Assembly (NCBI GenBank): GCA_032622095.1
Contig: CP136062.1
Coordinates: 51,413,349-51,477,348 of the forward strand
Length of the DNA stretch: 64,000 nucleotides
DNA from: Siphonodentalium dalli
Taxonomy: Eukaryota; Mollusca; Scaphopoda; Gadilida; Siphonodentaliidae
Direction: 5' to 3'
The translations under genes and the position numbers were made by a program. Of this stretch, positions 11,326 through 22,291 are shown piece after piece. Under the pieces are notes generated by a model. The model was not told the DNA's origin and ran no database searches. It was given only the letters and a program-made list of their open reading frames with translations. How positions within the stretch are numbered: position 1 is the first letter of the stretch; every line of letters begins with the position of its first letter.

Positions 11326-11815
11326 TGTTAAAGTTTGCTGAACGATTATATGATCTCATTTATTGGTATTCCGTTAACAAAGCACAAAACATAATCAGAT
11401 TTGCCATAAAACGTAGTTATGCCATTTGGGTCAATCCAATCGTATACTTGTATACAAGCTTTTCCATTGATCTACACATGGTTTTAAAATTGGCCGTCGG
11501 ACCGATATTCTGTGTCTGTAATTTCATTCGTTTGATATTACCGTTTTTTGATTGGCATCGTAACAATGAACACGTCCGGCTTATATCTTAATTACTATCG
11601 ACCGAACACTATTCATGCTGTTTATCAAAATCTATAGTCGCTTTTTAATCTCACTTCACAGAGGGAAGGTAAATGATATCATCGTGTAAAGACAATTAGT
11701 TCTAGTTCCCATGGTCTCTCTACCTCATGTCAGCTTGTGACCATTGTAACATGTTTCCTATTGGGTGAGCCTATGGGGAAGTTTCAACGACCAAGCTCAT
11801 ATTGTAATATTAACC

Positions 11816-12034
11816 TATCAGCAATGCCCTAAGTAATCGACCCCTTAACCACAGCAGAATTATGGTGTAACTTTTCAGGATTTAGTCGGAAATATGGCTT
11901 GTTGCCATTCATTGGAAAGCTCTCCCCGAGAACTTTCCGATGAATGGCAACAAGCCATATATCCTACTAAATCCTGAAAAGTTACCAATAATTCTGCTGT
12001 AGTTAAGGAGTCGATTACTTAGGGCATTACTGTA
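11816..12034. mobile_element. MITE-A, complete
   Basis: Full arms with flanking TATCAG on both sides. Confidence 0.85.
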
Positions 12035-12041
12035 TCAGCCA

Positions 12042-12066
12042 GTCTGAGTTTAGTGTGCCTGTCATT
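12042..12066. mobile_element. MITE-B terminus cut off by the pyrimidine tract
   Basis: Reads GTCTGAGTTTAGTGTGCC and CTGTCATTTG, then stops. Confidence 0.6.
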
Positions 12067-12068
12067 TG

Positions 12069-12466
12069 ATCCTAGCTATCCCCAAAGGAGCTATCCCCAC
12101 TCCACTCCCCTATCCCCACCCTGCTTCTTATCCCCACTCTGCCCCCACCACCTTTCTGCTCACCCATCCCTCACTGCTATCCCACACACTCTCTACTGCC
12201 CCATACCCTCTCTGCTCTCCCACCCTTTCTCTGCTACTCCACCCCTTCTTTGCAACCCCACCCTAGCTGCTTCCTCACCTCCTCTCTCTTCTACCCACCC
12301 CTTCTTTGCTACTCCACCCCTTCTCTGCTACCCCACCCCTCGCTGCTACCTAACCTCCTCTCTCTGCTCTCCCACCCTTTCTCTGCTACTCCAACCCTTT
12401 TCTGCTACTCCACCCCTTCTCTGCTACATCACCCCCTCTACCCACCCTTCTTTGCTTCCTGCTGCA
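12069..12466 (+). repeat. Pyrimidine-rich tract, imperfect ~20-bp repeats
   Basis: About 400 bp almost without G on the + strand, built from variants of CTCTGCTACTCCACCCCTT. It yields a 149-codon open frame only because it lacks stop triplets, so it is not a gene. Confidence 0.85.
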
Positions 12467-12579
12467 ATGTACTTTTATTTTGTAATAGAAGTTTTCTGTT
12501 GATAACTGAATAGTTCATGAGTAGTTACTTGATTACTATCCTCAGGATTATTCTGAATTATGATGTCACAATTGATATT

Positions 12580-12699
12580 TACAGTAATGCTCTAAGTAAT
12601 CAGAGCTTTCCGATGAATGGCAACAAGCCATATTTCCGACTAAATCCTGAAAAGTTACCCATAATTCTGCTGTGGTTAAGGAGTCGATTAATTACTGTA
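12580..12699. mobile_element. MITE-A, left arm mostly deleted
   Basis: TA-flanked; left terminus joins directly to the centre and a full right arm. Confidence 0.8.
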
Positions 12700-13045
12700 C
12701 TCTGGATATAGTGTGGCTGACATTTGCAGAATAAGGTCCCCAGAGGGCGAATTTAGTGACGCTTTCCCGCACTGCGGGCTAACATAACCAAATTCACCCT
12801 CTATTTCCCCTAATGTTCAGAAGATAAAATGCATAATTGAGGTGACTAATGGGTGAACATCCCAACTTCAACTGGGGAACTTCAATTTGATCCTAGGTCT
12901 CCCATAGCAGTTGAGGCCAAAGCAGAATGAGGTCCACAGAGGGTGAATTCGGTGACACTAGCCTGATGATGCGCATGGCAGCATCACTAAATTCACCCTC
13001 AGGGGACCTAATTCTGCAAATGTCAGACACACTATACTCAGTTTT
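12700..13045. mobile_element. MITE-B, long form, diverged
   Basis: Starts at GGATATAGTGTGGCTGACAT and ends CAGACACACTATACTCAG; abuts the preceding MITE-A. Confidence 0.7.
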
Positions 13046-13275
13046 GATTGGGTCTGTCAGAATGACATTTCAAGGTATGATCACATTTCTGTGAGGTTCA
13101 TTGAAGGAAAAAACCTTCACATGCTCCCTATTTAATGGTTATATGTCATTCACATTCTCTGTGGTATAAAAAACACTATACCTTGTAAATGCCAGGAATT
13201 TGTTTAGAATCAATGGTATATTATAAAAAAGATCCAGATGTGTTATATACAGAAGACGTCAATGGTAGAGTAGAC

Positions 13276-13487
13276 TTAACCGTTTCTATACTAAATGGAT
13301 TCTCCTGTTTAGTTATAAAATATACATATATTCATTTGGAGGGGTGTTCAGGAAAAATTAGCTGACGACCGTATGACGAAAAGATAGTACAAGTGCAGAA
13401 GGAATCATTTTCTTTTGTGGGAAATGTTGAGATAATTAATTCAACAAACGACCTACATGTATGAGTATTTAGTTTTGGAAGGGTTAA
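13276..13487 (+). mobile_element. Family F, internally shortened but both ends present
   Basis: TTAA at both edges; starts CCGTTTCTATACTAAATGG, ends GTATTTAGTTTTGGAAGGG. Confidence 0.75.
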
Positions 13488-13705
13488 AATAGGTCTAAAT
13501 ATTTCTGAATTATGATGTCACAATTTATATTTACTTTGCAAATTTTAGGCAGATACACCAGGATACACCACACGAATTAATACCAGGAACTTGTGTCAAT
13601 TCACTAGTAAATTATATAACAATGAACGAACATGTGTGAAACGTGCAACATGTCAAGATTGTCCAGTGTAGAATACTGTATCCAGAAGTGTTAGAAGGTC
13701 ACATA

Positions 13706-13917
13706 TACAGTAATGCCAAAGTATATGACCCTTTAACCACAGCAGAATTATGGGAAATATATCAGGATTAGTCGGAAATATGGCTTGTTGCCATTCATCG
13801 GAAAGCTAGCGAGAGCTTTCCGATGAATGGCAGCAAGCCATATTTTTTATTAAATCCTGAAATATTTCCCATAATTCTGCTGTCGTTTAGTGGTCGATTA
13901 TTTAGGACATTACTGTA
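13706..13917. mobile_element. MITE-A, complete
   Basis: TA-flanked; CCAAAGTATATGACCC subtype left arm. Confidence 0.88.
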
Positions 13918-14045
13918 AGCCTGAGTTGAGTGTGCCTGTCATTTGCAGAATGAGGTCCCCAGATGGTGAATTTAGTGACGCTATCCTGCATAGCTGGCTA
14001 CCATCACTAAATTCACCCTCTGGGGCCCTCATTCTGCTTAGGCAA
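13918..14045. mobile_element. MITE-B, left hairpin
   Basis: AGCCTGAGTTGAGTGTGCC plus one full palindrome; interrupted at CTTAGGC by a family F element. Confidence 0.75.
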
Positions 14046-14051
14046 GATTGT

Positions 14052-14250
14052 TTAACCCTTTCTTTACTAAATGGATTCTCCCACCCAGTTATAAGTGTAA
14101 CATTGGAAATTGGTCTATTATTCATTTGGAGGGATGTTCAGAAAATAGAAGTGATGACAGGCAGATTAACTGATAACACAAGTGCAAGAATTAATCATGT
14201 TAATTGCATGATGGGAAATGTTCAGATAATAAGTTCAACCAACGGCCCAA
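14052..14250 (+). mobile_element. Family F, left part
   Basis: Starts TTAACCCTTTCTTTACTAAA and runs to TTCAACCAACGGCC; the 3' end is lost. It inserted in MITE-B and may account for the 131-codon chimeric frame here, which is not a gene. Confidence 0.7.
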
Positions 14251-14255
14251 ACTCC

Positions 14256-15100
14256 AGGCAGAGTTATCTCCCATCGCTCCGCTGAGATACCACTGCCATA
14301 ATGACATTAATTGGTAAGGATTTCTTACGTGTTTTTAGTTCTTATGTTTTAGGATTAAAATTGTCTATGTCTGGCTCAGTTCATATTGTTCTTATCAATA
14401 CTGAAAGAATTACCATTATTGCAAACTTTAAAACAAATTTGGTGGTCAAAACAAGATAATAGGTGACTATAAATACAGTTCCGCGACGATATGTAAAAAT
14501 AGATTTATCGTCTGCAAAGTACCATCCTTGTGGCAGTGCTATATCGCAGTGATAACGTAGAGGGTGCTGTATGGAGTTTGCCAATGGCCTATGGCAGTTT
14601 GTTGAACTTAATCATTATCTGAACATTTCTTAAAGGAACTGCTCAGCAATGGGTTTTAGTACTGAACTACTCTACAAATGAATCAATGGGAATCAAGTAA
14701 CTACTCGTCAGCAAGTATATTTAGTACAACCTTCAGTTATCAAAGTTTTTTTTCCAAAGTAAAAATTTTAATGTTGGATATTTAACTTGGCTTTACAGCT
14801 GAACACCCCTTTAAATGAATCCTAATGGGTTTCTCTGCCTGTGCTCTGCTTGCATTATCGTCCCTACAAATGAAGAATAAACCATTCTGTTTCATTAATT
14901 CTCCATTTCTCCCATTCAATTATAAATTTATACAATGGAATAGTTTATTCTTCAGTTGAAGGGATGTTCAAATTATACAAGCAGATGGTGGGTAGAGAAA
15001 CAATAAGGATTCATATCTAGTGATTGATGTTCAGCTAATTAGGCTGTTGAAGTTATAACCTAAACATCTTGGGAGTCAGTTGGGTTTGCTAGCCATATAT
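14256..15100. other. No gene recognised
   Basis: Traces of family F-like ATTCTCC..TTCAATTATAA near 14905 are seen. Otherwise nothing. Confidence 0.4.
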
Positions 15101-15547
15101 TTAACCCTTTCAGTGCCAGTGGCCGATCTCATCGGCCCTAATTTACGGTCTGTATTAAAATCGGCCCTAAAAAAAATTTGGGGGTTGAATTTTTTTTGGG
15201 TATGCTTAAGCATGCTATAGCGAATTTAAAAACAAACTGGTTAAAACCTTAGGGGCATGTTATAACTCAAAACTATCACCAAGTATTCATAGTAATAATT
15301 TTGATGCCCATGAAAAACGTAAGATTCCGTGGCACTAAACCTACAAAATAAGTCTGGCACTGAAAGAGAGTAGATTATAAGAAAAAATTATTAAAATTGT
15401 AAAAAATAATAACAAATGATGAAAATTTGTTAGGCCAATGCATTCTCTTATATATGCGAGGCAACCTATGGTCGACTCGCATATATAAGAGAATGCATTG
15501 GCACAGGGTATATGGGTTGATACAAAAATCGGCACTGAAAGGGTTAA
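15101..15547 (+). mobile_element. C2 TTAA element, long form
   Basis: TTAA on both sides. Ends CCCTTTCAGTGCCAG and CGGCACTGAAAGGG. Near the left end is a GGCCGAT/ATCGGCC palindrome. It holds one copy of the shared hairpin at about 15434-15502. Confidence 0.85.
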
Positions 15548-15976
15548 AGACATATTATGGACTTATTCGTGTACGTGAAACTGATAAGTTAATTAGTATG
15601 CAGGTGCTATGCCAACTGGAGGAATATAGAATTCTACTAACATGGCCAAAAATATCAAGCAAATCGACCATACCGCTCCATAGAAAATATCGTCTGAACT
15701 ACGCTCATTTGTAAATATTTACTTCTCGATTCGGGACACATCTATCGGCGACAAACTAACAAAAACAATTTCGTCAACGAGAGTCACCGTGTTGAATTAA
15801 TATATAAGAATGACTGTGTGTAGTCAATTTGGATATAATATTTGTAAAAATAACTACTTTGAGCAAGATTAGTCTCCATTTCTATTTGATCACCCTATCG
15901 GAGTGTTTCACATCACTTTAAGATTATTCTCCATTTCTATTTGATCACCCTATCGGAGTGTTTCACATCACTTTAA
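15544..15976 (-). mobile_element. Family D TTAA element, copy 1
   Basis: Starts TTAAAGACATATTATG and ends GTTTCACATCACTTTAA. Shares its left TTAA with the preceding C2. Inverted relative to 41632-42064 and 61869-62242. The last 60 bp (CTCCATTTCTATTTGATCAC) is tandemly doubled. Confidence 0.75.
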
Positions 15977-16673
15977 AAAATAGCCTAGTTATTCAGGTGA
16001 GCGTAAACAATTGATTTCTCAATTATTTCATTTGGCTTTAAAAATTCCCTCTACATTCTTAGGTTATTATAGCGTAGTCTATGAATCTGAGAAAATCTAG
16101 TTCAAATCATATTGATCATAATGTGTAACGCAATAACCATGATATTCATTAGCGCTCCCACAAACCTACATTGATTTCTGGTCCACGTTCTGTGTGTTTT
16201 GGAGTCAATTATTCTGAACCAACATCGTAATTGGGTTTCAAGAAGTAATTATTCTCTCCAACACAGTGCAAAACTCCTCAAAACCAAAGGAGCGCACCTA
16301 TGAACTCCTCCTCGAGGCATTGCCCTGAACAATTCTATTCTGCAGTTAACTTTGAGTAACATTGATTCTTACACAGGTTGAATTTTCCAGGTCGAGGGCT
16401 TATGTACTATGAATTTCTTTCTTTGATTTGTTTTTGTGTCAAAGGAAGTGAAATATCGGATTTAGACTTAATAGTGCTGATAATTATCTTGTATTGCAGA
16501 TAATAATGATGGGGCGGGGCATTTATGGATTCCCATTCATTCATTTGCAGGGAATTATCCCCCTTCCTAGGGGCTGACGTACCAAGAATTTCTTTGATTT
16601 TGCTTTCACTCAAAGTGATCCGAAATAAAGAAGTATCTATCTCCCCGTGTACATGTTCCTTCCTCAGAATAGT
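15977..16673. other. No gene recognised; diverged repeat traces
   Basis: TAACATTGATTCTTACACAGG and nearby words recur weakly at 18310-18390. No exon was identified. Confidence 0.4.
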
Positions 16674-16832
16674 TACAGTAATGCCCTAAATAATCAACCC
16701 CTTAACCACAGCAGAATTATGGGTAACTTACTGAGAGCTTTCCGATGAATGGCAACAAGCCATATTTCCGACTAAATCCTGAAAAGTTACCCATAATTCT
16801 GCTGTGGTTAAGGAGTCGATTATATTACTGTA
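16674..16832. mobile_element. MITE-A, left arm shortened
   Basis: TA-flanked; left arm deleted after GGGTAACTTA, right arm intact. Confidence 0.85.
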
Positions 16833-16909
16833 GTTACTCTTTTGGCATGCTAAAGTGTCTTACCTCATTACAATTAACTGACAAGAACAACCAACGAAGC
16901 CTATATATC

Positions 16910-17250
16910 AAGCCTGAGTTTAGTGTGCCTGTCATTTGCAGAATGAGGTCCCCAGAGGTGAATTTAGTGACGTACTAAACTAAATTCACTCTCGAGGAAC
17001 CTCATTCTGCATCCCTCATCTGCGATGGGAGACATTGACTCAGATTGAAGTTCCCAAATGGTGAATATAGTGATTCAATGCAATGTGTCGTCTGCCAATC
17101 TGGGGATATAGAGAAACTAAACTGAAAAAAGAAATAGAATTCATGTGAAGAAGTTTCTACAGAAATTTGATAATAAAGAAACTTTCCAGAGAAGATGAGG
17201 CCTAATCAGAATGAGGTCCCCAGAGGGTAAATTTAGTGATGCTAGCCCAC
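16910..17250. mobile_element. MITE-B, long form, broken on the right
   Basis: AAGCCTGAGTTTAGTGTGCC, first hairpin, full internal segment, start of the second hairpin, then joined to a different repeat. Confidence 0.75.
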
Positions 17251-17880
17251 TGGCAGCCATCTTTGATTTTACTCTTTGCAGGACTAATTTGTTTGACACG
17301 GGCTTCAAGTCGGATCATGAAATTTGTCATGGCTGTTGATATTGACATGCAGATGGGAAGAGTCATTTTGGGGTCATTAGGCAAACAAACATGGTCACCA
17401 GCGGCCATTTTGCATTTCAAAATTCAATCCATCAGCACAGGCTACAGGCCAAACTATTTGTCTGATCATCATGAAATTTGTCATGGATGTTAATATTGAC
17501 ATGTAGATGGGAACCTGTGGGAACAAGTTATTTTGGTGTCATTCAGCCATAAAACATGCATTCAGCCATAAAACATGGCTGCCAGCAGCCATCTTGGATT
17601 TTACTCTTTGCATGACACCCTACAGTCCACTTCCCTCATCCGATCATCACCACACTTCATATTGATCATGATTTTGATCTACTAGATGGGAGCTTTCAAA
17701 TGTTTTTGATATTCATTGGAAAACATAGCCGCCAGCAGCCATATTGGATTTTATTTTATATATATATCTGTTCATGTTGATAATTACTTAGACATTTAAA
17801 TGTTCCGCATTCCTAATCGCTCCATTGACTGTAACACATGAAATTATTGATATACAGTGTCAATGACACTTTCATTTTTC
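17250..17880 (+). repeat. Tandem ~170-bp repeat (GGCTACAGGC / GGCCGCC type)
   Basis: Repeated units carry TCATGAAATTTGTCATGG, TGACATGCAGATGGGAA and ACATGG..GCCAGC. Same family as 10590-10880. Confidence 0.65.
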
Positions 17881-18014
17881 AGCCCATCAGTGGGCCCCGT
17901 TAAATTAGAGTAATTTAATTAATTCGACTTCTCGAGGTCGAGGGCCCGATGTACCAAGAGTTGACCGATATATATCTTCCTTCACAAGATTATTAGCAAT
18001 TGTTTGGGCTGGCA

Positions 18015-18233
18015 TACAGTAATGCTCTAATTAATCGACCTCTTAACCACAGCAGAGAATTATGGGTAACTTTTCAGGATTTAGTCGGAAATATGGCTTG
18101 TTGCCATTCATCGGAAAGCTCTCGTCGAGAGCTTTCCAATGAATGGCAACAAGCCATATTTCTGACTAAATCCTGAAAAGTTACCCATAATTCTGCTGTG
18201 GTTAAGAAGTTGATTACTTAGGGCATTACTGTA
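18015..18233. mobile_element. MITE-A, complete
   Basis: TA-flanked full palindrome; left outer arm of the CTAATTAATCGACCTC subtype, right of the TTACTTAGGGC subtype. Confidence 0.9.
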
Positions 18234-18525
18234 GGTGTCATGATCAGAAACTCGTCAAACCCGTGCACCTTCTCAAAAAGCCGAGTACAATTCAATTATG
18301 CCGTTAACTAAATTGAGTAATTGAACATTGATTCTTGCCAAGGTTGACTTGTCGAAGTCAAGGTCCAATGCACTTAAATTTCTTTATTTGATTTTGTCTT
18401 GACTAACATGAACTGAATTATCCGACTTAGCTGATCATTATTTCGCTTCTATTGACAATTATTGTTGATGACTTATGTGTGTGTGACATCTGAAAATTTC
18501 TTGTTGAAAAACAGTTTAACCCTTC

Positions 18526-19189
18526 CATGAAGGGAGCTGCACTGGTTCTCTTATATATGCAAGTCTCCCACCTCGCATATATAAGAGAATGCAGTACTGG
18601 CTTACAAGGTCAAGGCAGATATATTATTAGGTCAATGTATTCTCTTTATTTAACCCTTTACCCAACAAACTGGCCAAAACTGGCCAAAACCAGCCAAATA
18701 AAGCTTCAACAGCCTAAAATATCTTCGGTCTGTCTCAATAGAACCATACAAATATGGATATCATTGGAACCGGCTCCTTGACCACATTGTGATAGTTACA
18801 GTTATGCCCTGTGCCAATGCATTCTCTTATGTATGCGAGTCGACCATAGGTCGCCTCGCATATATAAGAGAATGCATTGGCCTAAAAAAAATCTTTTTTA
18901 CCATTTTTTCTTACATTCTTTAACAATTTTATAATTTTTAATGTGTTAAGCCAATGCATTCTCTTATATATGCGAGGCGACCTATGGTCGACTCGCATAT
19001 ATAAGAGAATGCATTGGCACAGGGCCGTTCTGTTGGGTAAAGGGTTAATCGAGGCTCCCTTTGGGAGACTCACATATATAAGAGAATGCATTGGCACAGG
19101 GCCCTTATGTTGGGTAAAGGGATATAAGAGAATGCATTGGCACAAAGGTTTTCGCAAAATGTCATGAGCTCCAGTCATGGAAGGGTTAA
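18526..19189. mobile_element. C3 TTAA element split by a nested C1
   Basis: Starts TTAACCCTTCCATGAAGGG and ends CAGTCATGGAAGGGTTAA. A C1 element occupies 18650-19048. The right part contains an extra copy of ATAAGAGAATGCATTGGCAC. Confidence 0.75.
18650..19048 (+). mobile_element. C1 TTAA element, nested in C3
   Basis: TTAA on both sides; ends CCCTTTACCCAACA. Nearly identical to 5808-6197, so it is a young insertion. Confidence 0.88.
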
Positions 19190-19487
19190 ATCAATTGGAT
19201 TATGACTGGATTTAATCCTTTTATTATTAATTATTAATTAATTTATTATTTTTCAAAAATGGGAATGGTCTGTATATTCTTTTTTTAAAAGGGAGGTTCA
19301 CATAATGTAACTAGGCAACAGGCAGATAAATAGCCCATGCATTCCCATGCATTCATGTGTAGGGATATTTGACTCCCAGCTTAATAACCTGCGTTCATAG
19401 GAAGATTGCCTATTATTTCACATTTATTTTATCAGAATCATCTTCGCATTGTATAATGTTGGCCAGTTTATTATTTGTAGGGAGCAA

Positions 19488-19745
19488 TTAACTCTTTCTA
19501 TACTAAGTAGATTCTCCCATTCAGTTATAAAAGTATACATTGGAATGGTCTATTATTCACAGTGAGAGCTTTCCGATGAATGGCAAGAAGCCATATTTCC
19601 GACTAAATCCTGAAAAGTTACCCATAATTCTGCATGGCTTGTTGCCATTCATCGGAAAGCTCTCAGTGAGAGCTTTCCGATGAATGGCAACAAGCCATAT
19701 TTTCGACTAAATCCTGAAAAGTTACCCATAGTTCTGCTGTGGTTG
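19488..19745. mobile_element. Family F start joined to rearranged MITE-A arms
   Basis: TTAACTCTTTCTATACTAAG begins family F. At 19560 it runs into two right arms and one central segment of MITE-A, with neither terminus. Confidence 0.65.
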
Positions 19746-19842
19746 TAATTTGAGTAGATGTAATAAACATACATTAACTGAGTGACAATCTAGGGTTGTA
19801 ACCAATGTGTCTGACATAAAACAGCGTACAAATCCCTTGATG

Positions 19843-19939
19843 GTTTTCTCCCTATGGGAGACTCGCATATATAAGAGAATGCACTGGTACAGGATCTTTA
19901 ATGCTGCACCAGCGCAGCTCCCATCATGAAAGGGTTAAA
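19843..19939. mobile_element. C3, right end only
   Basis: Half of the last hairpin, then GGATCTTTAATGCTGCACCA and CATCATGAAAGGGTTAA. Confidence 0.75.
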
Positions 19940-20004
19940 CTAAAACACCGGAAGCATCACCACCACAACTTAACTTTTTGGAGGACCAATTATCCAATAA
20001 GTTA

Positions 20005-20230
20005 TACAGTAATGCTCTAAATAATCGACTACTTAACCACAGCAGAATTATGGGTAACTTTTCAGGATTTAGTCAGAAATATGGCTTGTTGCCATTCATC
20101 GGAAAGCTCTCCCCGAGAGCTTTCCGATGAATGGCAACAAGCCATATTTCCGACTAAATCCTGAAAAGTTACCCATAATTCTGCTGTGGTTAAGAAGTCG
20201 ATTACTTAGAGCATTACAGCCTTTACTGTA
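20005..20230. mobile_element. MITE-A, complete
   Basis: TA-flanked; right end carries a small insertion (GCATTAC-AGCCTTT-ACTGTA). Confidence 0.88.
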
Positions 20231-20318
20231 TATCATTATACAACTGTCTGTCCTTATACCTTTTGCAACCTTACGCTGTTTCCTCACAGAACTCCTCAGT
20301 ATTACAGAGTATTATGTC

Positions 20319-20708
20319 TTAACCCTTTACCCAACAGAAGGGCCCTGTGCCAATGCATTCTCTTATATATGCGAGTCGACCATAGGTCGCCTCGCATATA
20401 TAAGAGAATGCATTGGCTTAATACATTAAAAATTATAAAATTGTTAAAGAATGTAAGAAAAAATGGTAAAAAGTGTTAAATTTTTTTATTTTTTTAGGCC
20501 AATGCATTCTCTTATATATGCGAGGCGACCTATGGTCGACTCGCATATATAAGAGAATGCATTGGCACAGGGCATAACTGTAACTATCACAATGTGGTCA
20601 AGGAGCCGGTTCCAATGATATCCATATTTGTATGGTTCTATTGAGACAGACCGAAGATATTTTAGGCTGTTGAAGCTTTATTTGGCCGGTTTGTTGGGTA
20701 AAGGGTTA
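20319..20708 (-). mobile_element. C1 TTAA element, complete
   Basis: TTAA on both sides; inverted relative to 5808-6197 and almost identical to it and to 54289-54679. Confidence 0.9.
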
Positions 20709-20740
20709 ATTTGGCAAGGGCCCTTGTGAACCTTGTGAAC

Positions 20741-21004
20741 CTGTCAGTCGGAGTTTTGCCTTGTAATTCAGCTTCACGTCTTGTTCATGCCAGTATACAG
20801 CTAAAGTATTTTTAAATTAGTTTGACATCTCGCTGTGTACCACTTCTTCTGGCAGATCATTCCACGGGTCCACACCACTACTGCTGAATGTATATTTTCT
20901 GACGTCCCTCCTTGTATAATTTATAATCGTGTCCTCTTGTTATTGAGTCGGTGTTCATTTGTAGTACTTTGGGGACTTCTGGGTCATATTTGTTGAACAT
21001 ATTA
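20741..21004 (-). mobile_element. LINE (CR1/L2-type) reverse-transcriptase C-terminal relic
   Basis: Read on the minus strand, the DNA encodes MFNKYDPEVPKVLQMNTDS then TRGHDYKLYK, a frameshift, then RRDVRKYTFSSSGVDPWNDL and PEEVVHSEMSN, an in-frame stop, and FKNTLAVYWHEQDVKLNYKA. This is the conserved C-terminal tail of non-LTR retrotransposon polymerases (TRGH.YKLYK, R.D.RKY.F..R....WN.LPEEVV, FKN.L...W). One frameshift and one stop show it is dead, and the catalytic core is missing (5' truncation). It lies directly beside a C1 element ending at 20708. Confidence 0.75.
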
Positions 21005-21039
21005 AAACCCGTTTAATGAACTGTAAAAAAAACTTTGAT

Positions 21040-21395
21040 TCTGCTTAGGCCTCATCATCATTGGAAAGTATCTTTATTATCAAATTAACAATTTTTAGTT
21101 ACTTTAGAAAGTTTCTTTTTTCTTTTTTAGTTTAGTTTCTCGATATCCCCATATTGACAGATGACACAATGAATAATTGAGGTGCTCAATGGGTGCACAT
21201 CACCATCTTCACCATGGGGGGAACTTAAATCTGTGTCTTACTAGGCCTCCCATAGCAGATTATTCCATGCAGAATGAGGTGCACAGAGGATGAATTTTAT
21301 GATGCTAGCCCGCTGTATGGGGTAGCATCTCTAAATTCACTCACTGGTGACCTCATTCTGTAAATTTCCGGCACCATATTTTCAGGAATGACTTT
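21040..21395. mobile_element. MITE-B variant, lacking its left hairpin
   Basis: Starts within TTCTGCTTAGGCCTCATC, has the internal segment and the right hairpin, and ends AATTTCCGGCACCATATTTTC. Confidence 0.7.
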
Positions 21396-21545
21396 TTAAA
21401 ATATGGCCCAATTTGTTTTTGAAGTCGGCTGTGTAGAAAAAATGCATACCGAGTAGGGAGGTATACAATTACACAGAACCAGATTTTGGACCGAACAGCT
21501 CTCAAATGAACTCGAAATGTATGCATGAAGTGGTTCATGAAGCAG

Positions 21546-21626
21546 ATTATAGTAGCAGATTCGTGAAGTGGGTTGATGAAGTGGGTTGATGAAGTGGGTT
21601 CATTAAGTGGGTTCATTAAGTTGGTT
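21546..21626 (+). repeat. 14-bp tandem repeat
   Basis: Variants of GAAGTGGGTTGAT, about five copies. The antisense open frame here is a by-product. Confidence 0.75.
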
Positions 21627-22009
21627 TATGTGAAATAACATATATTTATAAAAGTCTATAAAACAACTATCTTCAACAAGTACATGAAAAACAGATTTAC
21701 TTTAATTGTTCTTATTCTCATTATTAATAGCGCTCCAATAATGAGATTTCTCATGTCAAAACCATAGTTATGTAAACATTACTCTTACACTGGAATTAAC
21801 AATAAAAAACAATTAATCCAATAAGATACCAAAGTTTATTGAATAACATTGGATAAAGTCAAATCATTGAAAAATATTCTGAAAATCATATTCAGACTTA
21901 AATATTTAAATTATTACACGATTTTTCGAAAATTTCGTTATTGGAGAACTATCAATAATTGATATAAGAGAAGTTTATTTATTTCTCCATGTTGTTATTG
22001 ATGATGACA

Positions 22010-22225
22010 TACAGTAATGCTCTAATTAATCGACTCTTAAACACAGCAGAATTATGGGTAACTTTTCAGGATTTAGTCAGAAATATGGCTTGTTGCCATT
22101 CATCGGAAAGCTCTCCCCGAGAGCTTTCCGATGAATGGCAACAAGCCATATTTCCAACTAAATCCTGAAAAGTTACCCATAATTCTGCTGTGTTTAAGGA
22201 GTCGATTAATTAGAGCATTACTGTA
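22010..22225. mobile_element. MITE-A, complete
   Basis: TA-flanked, almost exact palindrome (CTCTAATTAATCGACTC subtype). Confidence 0.92.
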
Positions 22226-22291
22226 TTTTCAAACTTTTATATATTTTTGCACATTTACCCACTGTGAGTGCTTTGGGTCCCTTTTAGTGAT

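Noticed and set aside
12053-12502. 149-codon Pro/Leu/Ser-rich frame
   Set aside because: Produced by a G-poor pyrimidine tract that cannot form stops; all three frames are open over parts of it.
13890-14285. 131-codon frame with MRSPDGEFSDA
   Set aside because: A chimera of a MITE-B hairpin and a family F element; the same phrase occurs in many MITE-B copies.
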